A stretch of DNA of 64,000 nucleotides from Diplolepis rosae (lineage: Eukaryota > Arthropoda > Insecta > Hymenoptera > Diplolepididae). Location of the stretch: positions 14,074,001 through 14,138,000 of the forward strand of contig JAPYXD010000680.1 in the NCBI GenBank assembly GCA_030998225.1, read 5' to 3'. Numbering within the stretch: position 1 is the stretch's first letter; each line of letters opens with the position of its first letter. The notes under the pieces are model-generated. The model was not told the origin of the DNA. It made no database searches and worked only from the letters and a program-made list of their open reading frames with translations. A program made the position numbers and the translations under genes. Shown piece by piece: positions 45,189-58,586 of the stretch.

Positions 45189-48100
45189 CTAACCAAACTT
45201 TACTTATAAAAGTCCAAATTCGCGAAACTGAGAACAGTAGGTCGATTCATTCTAGCGATTATTCTGAGAAATCTATGCTATATATCCAACACAGATCAAG
45301 TTTAGAAGACACAAGAGACTTGAAGCTTTGTCCCAATCACCCTCACAAGGTCTTCGGACTAACCAAACTTTACTAATAAAAGCCCAAATTCGCGAAACTG
45401 AGAAAAATCTGTCGGTTTATTCTAGCGATTATCCTGAGCAATCTATGCTATATATCCAGATCAGATCAATTTCAGAAGACACTAGAGATTCGGAGCTTTG
45501 TCCCAAACACCCTCACAAGAACCTCGACGTAACCAAACATTACTAATAAAAGTCCAAATTCGCGAAACGGAGAAAAGTCTGTCGGATCATTCTAGCGATT
45601 ATTCTGAGCAATCTATGCTATATATCCAACACAGCTCAATTTCAGAAGATACTAGAGACTTGGAGCTTTGTCCCAATCACCCTCACAAGATCTTCGGACT
45701 AACCAAACTTTACTTATAAAAGTTCAAAGTCGCTAAACTGAGAAAAGTCCTTCGATTCATTCTAGCGATTATCCTGATCTCTTAAAGTGGTGACTTCGAA
45801 ATAAAACATCTAACTGTATGCAAATAACATTATAGAGTGTTCTATGCAATATTTCTATGCTAGCCCAGTTCCAGCTGACTCTGGAGAACCTGAGCTTTGT
45901 CCCGATCACCCTCACAAGAAGCTTGACCTAACCAAACTTTACTTATGAAAGTCCAAAGTCGCGAGACTGAGAAAAGTCGTTCGATTCATTCTAGCGATTA
46001 TACTGATCTCTTAAAGTGGTGACTTCGAAATAAAACATCTAACTGTATGCAAATAACATTATAGAGTGTTCTATGCAATATTTCTATGCTAGCCCAGTTC
46101 CAGCTGACTCTGGAGAACCTGAGCTTTGTCCCGATCACCCTCACAAGAAGCTTGACCTAACCAAACTTTACTTATGAAAGTCCAAAGTCGCGAGACTGAG
46201 AAAAGTCGTTCGATTCATTCTAGCGATTATCCTGATCTCTTAAAGTGGTGACTTCGAAATAAAACATCTAACTGTATGCAAATAACATTATAGAGTGTTC
46301 TATGCAATATTTCTATGCTAGCCCAGTTCCAGCTGACTCTGGAGAACCTGAGCTTTGTCCCGATCACCCTCACAAGAAGCTTGACCTAACCAAACTTTAC
46401 TTATGAAAGTCCAAAGTCGCGAAACGGAGAAAAGTCTGTCGGTTCATTCTAGCGATTATTCTGAGCAATCTATGCTATATATCCAACACAGCTCAATTTC
46501 AGAAGATACTAGAGACTTGGAGCTTTGTCCCAATCACCCTCACAAGATCTTCGGACTAACCAAACTTTACTTATAAAAGTTCAAAGTCGCGAAACTGAGA
46601 AAAGTCGTTCGATTCATTCTAGCGATTATCCTGATCTCTTAAAGTGGTGACTTCGAAATAAAACATCTAACTGTATGCAAATAACATTATAGAGTGTTCT
46701 ATGCAATATTTCTATGCTAGCCCAGTTCCGGCTGACTCTGGAGAACCTGAGCTTTGTCCCGATCACCCTCACAAGAAGCTTGACCTAACCAAACTTTACT
46801 TATGAAAGTCCAAAGTCGCGAGACTGAGAAAAGTCGGTCGATTCATTCTAACGATTATCCTGAGCAATCTATGCTATATATCCAACTCAGATCAATTTCA
46901 GAAGACACTAGAGACTTGGAGCTTGGTCCCAATCACCCTCACAAGATCTTCGGACTAACCAAACTTTACTTATAAAAGCATAAAGACGCGAAACTGAGAA
47001 AAGTCGGTCGGTTCATTCTAGCGATTATCCTGAGCAATCTATGCTATATATCCAACTCAGAGCAATTTCAGAAGACACTAGAGACTTGGATCTTTGTCCC
47101 AAGCACCCTCACAAGATCTTCGGACTAACCAAACTTTACTTATAAAAGCATAAAGACGCGAAACTGAGAAAAGTCGGTCGGTTCATTCTAGCGATTATCC
47201 TGAGCAATCTATGCTATATATCCAACTCAGATCAATTTCAGAAGACACTAGAGACTCGGAGCTTGGTCCCAATCACCCTCACAAGATCTTCGGACTAACC
47301 AAACTTTACTAATAAAAGCTCAAAGTCGCGAAACTGAGAAAAATCGGTCGGTTTATTCTAGCGATTATCCTGAGCAATCTATGCTGTGTATCCACTTCAT
47401 ATCAATTTCAGAAGACACTCGAGATTTGGAGCTTTGTTCGGAGTACCTTCAAAACAACATCGGACTAACCAAACTTGACTTATAAAAGCCCAAAGTCGCG
47501 AAACTGAGACAATTCGGTCCTACCTTGTCAGTGATCTCGTCCTGATGCCAAGGAATGGAGATCAACAAGAAAATTAACTGGAAAAAGTCCAACAGCCTGT
47601 GAGGGTGGGAGTAGCAATTAGGTATCTACTTCTCTTAAAGTGGTGACTTCGAAAGAAAACATCTAACAATATAGAAATCACATTATAAAGTAATAGATGC
47701 AATATTCTTGTGCGAGTTCAGTTCCAGCTGACTTAAGAGACTTGGAGCATTGTCCTAAGCACCCTCAAAAGAAGCTCGACCTAACCAAACATTACTAATA
47801 AAAGTCCAAAGTCGAGAAACTCAGACAAGTCGGTCGATTCATTCTAGCGATTATTCTGAGCAATCTATTCTATATATCCAGCTCAGATAAATTTCAGAAG
47901 ACACTAGAGATTCGGAGCTTTGTCCCAAACAGCCTCACAAGAACCTCGACCTAACCAAACATTTCCAAAGTCGCGAAACTGAGACAAGTCGGTCCTACCC
48001 CTTCAGTGATCTCGTCCTGATGCCAAGGAATGGAAATCAAAGAAAAAACTAGTAGCAAAAAGAACAGCATTCCTTAAGGGTGGGGGTACAAATTATGTAT

Positions 48101-48255
48101 ATACTTCTCTTAAAGTGGTGACTTCGAAATAAAACATCTAACTGGCTGCAAATAACATTATAGAGTATTCTATGCAATATCTCTATTCTAGCCCAGTTCC
48201 AGCTGACTCTGGTGACCCTGAGCTTTGTCCCGAGCACCCTCACAAGAAGCTTGAC
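45189..48255. repeat. 15-monomer higher-order unit, copy 1 (3,067 bp)
   Basis: Monomer order from the phase marker: A A A B B B A B A A A A C1 A C2. Lengths 9x170 + 4x229 + 316 + 305 sum exactly to 3,067. Confidence 0.9.
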
Positions 48256-51200
48256 CTAACCAAACTTTACTTATAAAAGTCCAAATTCGCGAAACTGAGA
48301 ACAGTAGGTCGATTCATTCTAGCGATTATTCTGAGAAATCTATGCTATATATCCAACTGAGAGCAATTTCAGAAGACACTAGAGACTTGAAGCTTTGTCC
48401 CAATCACCCTCACAAGGTCTTCGGACTAACCAAACTTTACTAATAAAAGCCCAAATTCGCGAAACAGAGAAAAATCTGTCGGTTTATTCTAGCGATTATC
48501 CTGAGCAATCTATGCTATATATCCAGATCAGATCAATTTCAGAAGACACTAGAGATTCGGAGTTTGGTCCCAAACACCCTCACAAGAACCTCGACGTAAC
48601 CAAACATTACTAATAAAAGTCCAAATTCGCGAAACGGAGAAAAGTCTGTCGGATCATTCTAGCGATTATTCTGAGCAATCTATGCTATATATCCAACACA
48701 GCTCAATTTCAGAAGATACTAGAGACTTGGAGCTTTGTCCCAATCACCCTCACAAGATCTTCGGACTAACCAAACTTTACTTATAAAAGTTCAAAGTCGC
48801 TAAACTGAGAAAAGTCGTTCGATTCATTCTAGCGATTATCCTGAACTCTTAAAGTGGTGACTTCGAAATAAAACATCTAACTGTATGCAAATAACATTAT
48901 AGAGTGTTCTATGCAATATTTCTATGCTAGCCCAGTTCCAGCTGACTCTGGAGAACCTGAGCTTTGTCCCGATCACCCTCACAAGAAGCTTGACCTAACC
49001 AAACTTTACTTATGAAAGTCCAAAGTGGCGAGACTGAGAAAAGTCGTTCGATTCATTCTAGCGATTATCCTGAGCTGTTTAAGTGGTGACTTCGAAATAA
49101 AACATCTAACTGTATGCAAATAACATTATAGAGTGTTCTATGCAATATTTCTATGCTAGCCCAGTTCCAGCTGACTCTGGAGAACCTGAGCTTTGTCCCG
49201 ATCACCCTCACAAGAAGCTTGACCTAACCAAACTTTACTTATGAAAGTCCAAAGTCGCGAGACTGAGAAAAGTCGTTCGATTCATTCTAGCGATTATCCT
49301 GATCTCTTAAAGTGGTGACTTCGAAATAAAACATCTAACTGTATGCAAATAACATTATAGAGTGTTCTATGCAATATTTCTATGCTAGCCCAGTTCCAGC
49401 TGACTCTGGAGAACCTGAGCTTTGTCCCGATCACCCTCACAAGAAGCTTGACCTAACCAAACTTTACTTATGAAAGTCCAAAGTCGCGAAACGGAGAAAA
49501 GTCTGTCGGTTCATTCTAGCGATTATTCTGAGCAATCTATGCTATATATCCAACACAGCTCAATTTCAGAAGATACTAGAGACTTGGAGCTTTGTCCCAA
49601 TCACCCTCACAAGATCTTCGGACTAACCAAACTTTACTTATAAAAGTTCAAAGTCGCGAAACTGAGAAAAGTCGTTCGATTCATTCTAGCGATTATCCTG
49701 ATCTCTTAAAGTGGTGACTTCGAAATAAAACATCTAACTGTATGCAAATAACATTATAGAGTGTTCTATGCAATATTTCTATGCTAGCCCAGTTCCGGCT
49801 GACTCTGGAGAACCTGAGCTTTGTCCCGATCACCCTCACAAGAAGCTTGACCTAACCAAACTTTACTTATGAAAGTCCAAAGTCGCGAGACTGAGAAAAG
49901 TCGGTCGATTCATTCTAACGATTATCCTGAGCAATCTATGCTATATATCCAACTCAGATCAATTTCAGAAGACACTAGAGACTTGGAGCTTGGTCCCAAT
50001 CACCCTCACAAGATCTTCGGACTAACCAAACTTTACTTATAAAAGCATAAAGACGCGAAACTGAGAAAAGTCGGTCGGTTCATTCTAGCGATTATCCTGA
50101 GCAATCTATGCTATATATCCAACTCAGAGCAATTTCAGAAGACACTAGAGACTTGGATCTTTGTCCCAAGCACCCTCACAAGATCTTCGGACTAACCAAA
50201 CTTTACTTATAAAAGCATAAAGACGCGAAACTGAGAAAAGTCGGTCGGTTCATTCTAGCGATTATCCTGAGCAATCTATGCTATATATCCAACTCAGATC
50301 AATTTCAGAAGACACTAGAGACTTGGAGCTTGGTCCCAATCACCCTCACAAGATCTTCGGACTAACCAAACTTTACTAATAAAAGCTCAAAGTCGCGAAA
50401 CTGAGAAAAATCGGTCGGTTTATTCTAGCGATTATCCTGAGCAATCTATGCTGTGTATCCACTTCATATCAATTTCAGAAGACACTCGAGATTTGGAGCT
50501 TTGTTCGGAGTACCTTCAAAACAACATCGGACTAACCAAACTTGACTTATAAAAGCCCAAAGTCGCGAAACTGAGACAATTCGGTCCTACCTTGTCAGTG
50601 ATCTCGTCCTGATGCCAAGGAATGGAGATCAACAAGAAAATTAACTGGAAAAAGTCCAACAGCCTGTGAGGGTGGGAGTAGCAATTAGGTATCTACTTCT
50701 CTTAAAGTGGTGACTTCGAAAGAAAACATCTAACAATATAGAAATCACATTATAAAGTAATAGATGCAATATTCTTGTGCGAGTTCAGTTCCAGCTGACT
50801 TAAGAGACTTGGAGCATTGTCCTAAGCACCCTCAAAAGAAGCTCGACCTAACCAAACATTACTAATAAAAGTCCAAAGTCGAGAAACTCAGACAAGTCGG
50901 TCGATTCATTCTAGCGATTATTCTGAGCAATCTATTCTATATATCCAGCTCAGATAAATTCCAGAAGACACTAGAGATTCGGAGCTTTGTCCCAAACAGC
51001 CTCACAAGAACCTCGACCTAACCAAACATTTCCAAAGTCGCGAAACTGAGACAAGTCGGTCCTACCCCTTCAGTGATCTCGTCCTGATGCCAAGGAATGG
51101 AAATCAAAGAAAAAACTAGTAGCAAAAAGAACAGCATTCCTTAAGGGTGGGGGTACAAATTATGTATATACTTCTCTTAAAGTGGTGACTTCGAAATAAA

Positions 51201-51322
51201 ACATCTCCCTGGATTCAAATAACATTATAGAGTATTCTATGCAATATCTCTATTCTAGCCCAGTTCCAGCTGACTCTGGTGACCCTGAGCTTTGTCCCGA
51301 GCACCCTCACAAGAAGCTTGAC
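48256..51322. repeat. 15-monomer higher-order unit, copy 2 (3,067 bp)
   Basis: Same length and order as copy 1. Carries a private change (GAACTCTTAAAG near 48,842) and, in its C2, ACATCTCCCTGGATTCAAAT where ACATCTAACTGTATGCAAAT is usual (about 51,201). Confidence 0.88.
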
Positions 51323-54300
51323 CTAACCAAACTTTACTTATAAAAGTCCAAATTCGCGAAACTGAGAACAGTAGGTCGATTCATTCTAGCGATTATTCTG
51401 AGAAATCTATGCTATATATCCAACTGAGAGCAATTTCAGAAGACACTAGAGACTTGAAGCTTTGTCCCAATCACCCTCACAAGGTCTTCGGACTAACCAA
51501 ACTTTACTAATAAAAGCCCAAATTCGCGAAACAGAGAAAAATCTGTCGGTTTATTCTAGCGATTATCCTGAGCAATCTATGCTATATATCCAGATCAGAT
51601 CAATTTCAGAAGACACTAGAGATTCGGAGCTTTGTCCCAAACACCCTCACAAGAACCTCGACGTAACCAAACATTACTAATAAAAGTCCAAATTCGCGAA
51701 ACGGAGAAAAGTCTGTCGGATCATTCTAGCGATTATTCTGAGCAATCTATGCTATATATCCAACACAGCTCAATTTCAGAAGATACTAGAGACTTGGAGC
51801 TTTGTCCCAATCACCCTCACAAGATCTTCGGACTAACCAAACTTTACTTATAAAAGTTCAAAGTCGCTAAACTGAGAAAAGTCGTTCGATTCATTCTAGC
51901 GATTATCCTGATCTCTTAAAGTGGTGACTTCGAAATAAAACATCTAACTGTATGCAAATAACATTATAGAGTGTTCTATGCAATATTTCTATGCTAGCCC
52001 AGTTCCAGCTGACTCTGGAGAACCTGAGCTTTGTCCCGATCACCCTCACAAGAAGCTTGACCTAACCAAACTTTACTTATGAAAGTCCAAAGTAGCGAGA
52101 CTGAGAAGAGTCGTTCGATTCATTCTAGCGATTATCCTGAACTCTTAAAGTGGTGACTTCGAAATAAAACATCTAACTGTATGCAAATAACATTATAGAG
52201 TGTTCTATGCAATATTTCTATGCTAGCCCAGTTCCAGCTGACTCTGGAGAACCTGAGCTTTGTCCCGATCACCCTCACAAGAAGCTTGACCTAACCAAAC
52301 TTTACTTATGAAAGTCCAAAGTCGCGAGACTGAGAAAAGTCGTTCGATTCATTCTAGCGATTATCCTGATCTCTTAAAGTGGTGACTTCGAAATAAAACA
52401 TCTAACTGTATGCAAATAACATTATAGAGTGTTCTATGCAATATTTCTATGCTAGCCCAGTTCCAGCTGACTCTGGAGAACCTGAGCTTTGTCCCGATCA
52501 CCCTCACAAGAAGCTTGACCTAACCAAACTTTACTTATGAAAGTCCAAAGTCGCGAAACGGAGAAAAGTCTGTCGGTTCATTCTAGCGATTATTCTGAGC
52601 AATCTATGCTATATATCCAACACAGCTCAATTTCAGAAGATACTAGAGACTTGGAGCTTTGTCCCAATCACCCTCACAAGATCTTCGGACTAACCAAACT
52701 TTACTTATAAAAGTTCAAAGTCGCGAAACTGAGAAAAGTCGTTCGATTCATTCTAGCGATTATCCTGATCTCTTAAAGTGGTGACTTCGAAATAAAACAT
52801 CTAACTGTATGCAAATAACATTATAGAGTGTTCTATGCAATATTTCTATGCTAGCCCAGTTCCGGCTGACTCTGGAGAACCTGAGCTTTGTCCCGATCAC
52901 CCTCACAAGAAGCTTGACCTAACCAAACTTTACTTATGAAAGTCCAAAGTCGCGAGACTGAGAAAAGTCGGTCGATTCATTCTAACGATTATCCTGAGCA
53001 ATCTATGCTATATATCCAACTCAGATCAATTTCAGAAGACACTAGAGACTTGGAGCTTGGTCCCAATCACCCTCACAAGATCTTCGGACTAACCAAACTT
53101 TACTTATAAAAGCATAAAGACGCGAAACTGAGAAAAGTCGGTCGGTTCATTCTAGCGATTATCCTGAGCAATCTATGCTATATATCCAACTCAGAGCAAT
53201 TTCAGAAGATACTAGAGACTTGGATCTTTGTCCCAAGCACCCTCACAAGATCTTCGGACTAACCAAACTTTACTTATAAAAGCATAAAGACGCGAAACTG
53301 AGAAAAGTCGGTCGGTTCATTCTAGCGATTATCCTGAGCAATCTATGCTATATATCCAACTCAGATCAATTTCAGAAGACACTAGAGACTTGGAGCTTGG
53401 TCCCAATCACCCTCACAAGATCATCGGACTAACCAAACTTTACTAATAAAAGCCCAAACTCCCGAAACTGAGAAAAATCGATCGGTTTATTCTAGCGATT
53501 ATCCTGAGCAATTTATGCTGTGTATCCACTTCATATCAATTTCAGAAGACACTCGAGATTTGGAGCTTTGTTTGGAGTACCTTCAAAACAACATCGGACT
53601 AACCAAACTTGACTTATGAAAGCCCAAAGGCGCTAAACTGAGACAATTCGGTCCTACCTTGTCAGTGATCTCGTCCTGATGCCAAGGAATGGAGATCAAC
53701 AAGAAAATTAACTGGAAAAAGTCCAACAGCCTGTGAGGGTGGGAGTAGCAATTAAGTATCTACTTCTCTTAAAGTGGTGACTTCGAAAGAAAACATCTAA
53801 CAATATAGAAATCACATTATAAAGTAATAGATGCAATATTCTTGTGCGAGTTCAGTTCCAGCTGACTTAAGAGACTTGGAGCATTGTCCTAAGCACCCTC
53901 AAAAGAAGCTCGACCTAACCAAACATTACTAATAAAAGTCCAAAGTCGAGAAACTCAGACAAGTCGGTCGATTCATTCTAGCGATTATTCTGAGCAACCT
54001 ATTCTATATATCCAGCTCAGATAAATTTCAGAAGACACTAGAGATTCGGAGCTTTGTCCCAAACAGCCTCACAAGAACCTCGACCTAACCAAACATTTCC
54101 AAAGTCGCGAAACTGAGACAAGTCGGTCCTACCCCTTCAGTGATCTCGTCCTGATGCCAAGGAATGGAAATCAAAGAAAAAACTAGTAGCATAAAGAACA
54201 GCATTCCTTAAGGGTGGGGGTACAAATTATGTATATACTTCTCTTAAAGTGGTCACTTCGAAATAAAACATCTAACTGTATGCAAATAACATTATAGAGT

Positions 54301-54389
54301 ATTCTATGCAATATCTCTATTCTAGCCCAGTTCCAGCTGACTCTGGTGACCCTGAGCTTTGTCCCGAGCACCCTCACAAGAAGCTTGAC
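51323..54389. repeat. 15-monomer higher-order unit, copy 3 (3,067 bp)
   Basis: Same length and order. One A monomer near 53,450 has AACTCCCGAAACTG in place of the usual AGTCGCGAAACTG, losing the TCGCGA site. Confidence 0.88.
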
Positions 54390-55519
54390 CTAACCAAACT
54401 TTACTTATAAAAGTCCAAATTCGCGAAACTGAGAACAGTAGGTCGATTCATTCTAGCGATTATTCTGAGAAATCTATGCTATATATCCAACTCAGAGCAA
54501 TTTCAGAAGACACTAGAGACTTGGATCTTTGTCCCAAGCACCCTCACAAGAACTTCGGACTAACCAGACTTTACTAATAAAAGCTCAAAGTCGCGAAACT
54601 GAGAAAAATCGGTCGGTTTATTCTAGCGATTATCCTGAGCAATCTATGCTGTGTATCCACTTCAGATCAATTTCAGAAAACACTCGAGACTTGGAGCTTT
54701 GTTCGAAGTACCTTCAAATCAACATCGTACTAACCAAACTTGACTTATAAAAGCCCAAAGTCGCGAAACTGAGACAATTCGGTCCTACCTTGTCGGTGAT
54801 CTCGTCCTGATGCCAAGGAATGGAGATCAACAAGAAAATTAACTGGAAAAAGTCCAACAGCCTGTGAGGGTGGGAGTAGCAATTAAGTATCTACTTCTCT
54901 TAAAGTGGTGACTTCGAAAGAAAACATCTAACAATATAAAAATCACATTATAAAGTAATAGATGCAATATTCTTGTGCGAGTTCAGTTCCAGCTGACTTA
55001 AGAGACTTGGAGCATTGTCCTAAGCACCCTCAAAAGAAGCTCGACCTAACCAAACATTACTAATAAAAGTCCAAAGTCGAGAAACTCAGACAAGTCGGTC
55101 GATTCATTCTAGCGATTATTCTGAGCAATCTATTCTATATATCCAGCTCAGATAAATTTCAGAAGACACTAGAGATTCGGAGCTTTGTCCCAAACAGCCT
55201 CACAAGAACCTCGACCTAACCAAACATTTCCAAGTCGCGAAACTGAGACAAGTCGGTCCTACCCCTTCAGTGATCTCGTCCTGATGCCAAGGAATGGAAA
55301 TCAAAGAAAAAACTAGTAGCAAAAAGAACAGCATTCCTTAAGGGTGGGGGTACAAATTATGTATATACTTCTCTTAAAGTGGTGATTTCGAAATAAAACA
55401 TCTAACTGTATGCAAATAACATTATAGAGTATTCTATGCAATATCTCTATTCTAGCCCAGTTCCAGCTGACTCTGGTGACCCTGAGCTTTGTCCCGAGCA
55501 CCCTCACAAGAAGCTTGAC
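54390..55519. repeat. Truncated 5-monomer unit (1,130 bp)
   Basis: Order A A C1 A C2, as if ten monomers of the 15-mer had been deleted. The same 1,131-bp interval occurs at the ends of superunits 1 and 2. Confidence 0.82.
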
Positions 55520-58500
55520 CTAACCAAACTTTACTTATAAAAGTCCAAATTCGCGAAACTGAGAACAGTAGGTCGATTCATTCTAGCGATTATTCTGAGA
55601 AATCTATGCTATATATCCAACACAGATCAAGTTTAGAAGACACAAGAGACTTGAAGCTTTGTCCCAATCACCCTCACAAGGTCTTCGGACTAACCAAACT
55701 TTACTAATAAAAGCCCAAATTCGCGAAACTGAGAAAAATCTGTCGGTTTATTCTAGCGATTATCCTGAGCAATCTATGCTATATATCCAGATCAGATCAA
55801 TTTCAGAAGACACTAGAGATTCGTAGCTTGTTCCCAACACCCCTCACCAGAACCTCGACGTAACCAAACATTACTAATAAAAGTCCAAATTCGCGAAACG
55901 GAGAAAAGTCTGTCGGATCATTCTAGCGATTATTCTGAGCAATCTATGCTATATATCCAACACAGCTCAATTTCAGAAGATACTAGAGACTTGGAGCTTT
56001 GTCCCAATCACCCTCACAAGATCTTCGGACTAACCAAACTTTACTTATAAAAGTTCAAAGTCGCTAAACTGAGAAAAGTCCTTCGATTCATTCTAGCGAT
56101 TATCCTGAACTCTTAAAGTGGTGACTTCGAAATAAAACATCTAACTGTATGCAAATAACATTATAGAGTGTTCTATGCAATATTTCTATGCTAGCCCAGT
56201 TCCAGCTGACTCTGGAGAACCTGAGCTTTGTCCCGATCACCCTCACAAGAAGCTTGACCTAACCAAACTTTACTTATGAAAGTCCAAAGTCGCGAGACTG
56301 AGAAAAGTCGTTCGATTCATTCTAGCGATAATCATGAACACATAAAGTGGTGACTTCGAAATAAAACATCTAACTGTATGCAAATAACATTATAGAGTGT
56401 TCTATGCAATATTTCTATGCTAGCCCAGTTCCAGCTGACTCTGGAGAACCTGAGCTTTGTCCCGATCACCCTCACAAGAAGCTTGACCTAACCAAACTTT
56501 ACTTATGAAAGTCCAAAGTCGCGAGACTGAGAAAAGTCGTTCGATTCATTCTAGCGATTATCCTGATCTCTTAAAGTGGTGACTTCGAAATAAAACATCT
56601 AACTGTATGCAAATAACATTATAGAGTGTTCTATGCAATATTTCTATGCTAGCCCAGTTCCAGCTGACTCTGGAGAACCTGAGCTTTGTCCCGATCACCC
56701 TCACAAGAAGCTTGACCTAACCAAACTTTACTTATGAAAGTCCAAAGTCGCGAAACGGAGAAAAGTCTGTCGGTTCATTCTAGCGATTATTCTGAGCAAT
56801 CTATGCTATATATCCAACACAGCTCAATTTCAGAAGATACTAGAGACTTGGAGCTTTGTCCCAATCACCCTCACAAGATCTTCGGACTAACCAAACTTTA
56901 CTTATAAAAGTTCAAAGTCGCGAAACTGAGAAAAGTCGTTCGATTCATTCTAGCGATTATCCTGATCTCTTAAAGTGGTGACTTCGAAATAAAACATCTA
57001 ACTGTATGCAAATAACATTATAGAGTGTTCTATGCAATATTTCTATGCTAGCCCAGTTCCAGCTGACTCTGGAGAACCTGAGCTTTGTCCCGATCACCCT
57101 CACAAGAAGCTTGACCTAACCAAACTTTACTTATGAAAGTCCAAAGTCGCGAGACTGAGAAAAGTCGGTCGATTCATTCTAACGATTATCCTGAGCAATC
57201 TATGCTATATATCCAACTCAGATCAATTTCAGAAGACACTAGAGACTTGGAGCTTGGTCCCAATCACCCTCACAAGATCTTCGGACTAACCAAACTTTAC
57301 TTATAAAAGCATAAAGACGCGAAACTGAGAAAAGTCGGTCGGTTCATTCTAGCGATTATCCTGAGCAATCTATGCTATATATCCAACTCAGAGCAATTTC
57401 AGAAGACATTAGAGACTTGGATCTTTGTCCCAAGCACCCTCACAAGATCTTCGGACTAACCAAACTTTACTTATAAAAGCATAAAGACGCGAAACTGAGA
57501 AAAGTCGGTCGGTTCATTCTAGCGATTATCCTGAGCAATCTATGCTATATATCCAACTCAGATCAATTTCAGAAGACACTAGAGACTTGGAGCTTGGTCC
57601 CAATCACCCTCACAAGATCTTCGGACTAACCAAACTTTACTAATAAAAGCTCAAAGTCGCGAAACTGAGAAAAATCGGTCGGTTTATTCTAGCGATTATC
57701 CTGAGCAATCTATGCTGTGTATCCACTTCATATCAATTTCAGAAGACACTCGAGATTTGGAGCTTTGTTCGGAGTACCTTCAAAACAACATCGGACTAAC
57801 CAAACTTGACTTATAAAAGCCCAAAGTCGCGAAACTGAGACAATTCGGTCCTACCTTGTCAGTGATCTCGTCCTGATGCCAAGGAATGGAGATCAACAAG
57901 AAAATTAACTGGAAAAAGTCCAACAGCCTGTGAGGGTGGGAGTAGCAATTAAGTATCTACTTCTCTTAAAGTGGTGACTTCGAAAGAAAACATCTAACAA
58001 TATAGAAATCACATTATAAAGTAATAGATGCAATATTCTTGTGCGAGTTCAGTTCCAGCTGACTTAAGAGACTTGGAGCATTGTCCTAAGCACCCTCAAA
58101 AGAAGCTCGACCTAACCAAACATTACTAATAAAAGTCCAAAGTCGAGAAACTCAGACAAGTCGGTCGATTCATTCTAGCGATTATTCTGAGCAATCTATT
58201 CTATATATCCAGCTCAGATAAATTTCAGAAGACACTAGAGATTCGGAGCTTTGTCCCAAACAGCCTCACAAGAACCTCGACCTAACCAAACATTTCCAAA
58301 GTCGCGAAACTGAGACAAGTCGGTCCTACCCCTTCAGTGATCTCGTCCTGATGCCAAGGAATGGAAATCAAAGAAAAAACTAGTAGAAAAAAGAACAGCA
58401 TTCCTTAAGGGTGGGGGTACAAATTATGTATATACTTCTCTTAAAGTGGTGACTTCGAAATAAAATATCTAACTGTATGCAAATAACATTATAGAGTATT

Positions 58501-58586
58501 CTATGCAATATCTCTATTCTAGCCCAGTTCCAGCTGACTCTGGTGACCCTGAGCTTTGTCCCGAGCACCCTCACAAGAAGCTTGAC
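55520..58586. repeat. 15-monomer higher-order unit, copy 4 (3,067 bp)
   Basis: Marker interval again exactly 3,067 bp. Contains AGCGATAATCATGAACACAT near 56,324, a local variant of the usual AGCGATTATCCTGATCTCTT. Confidence 0.86.
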
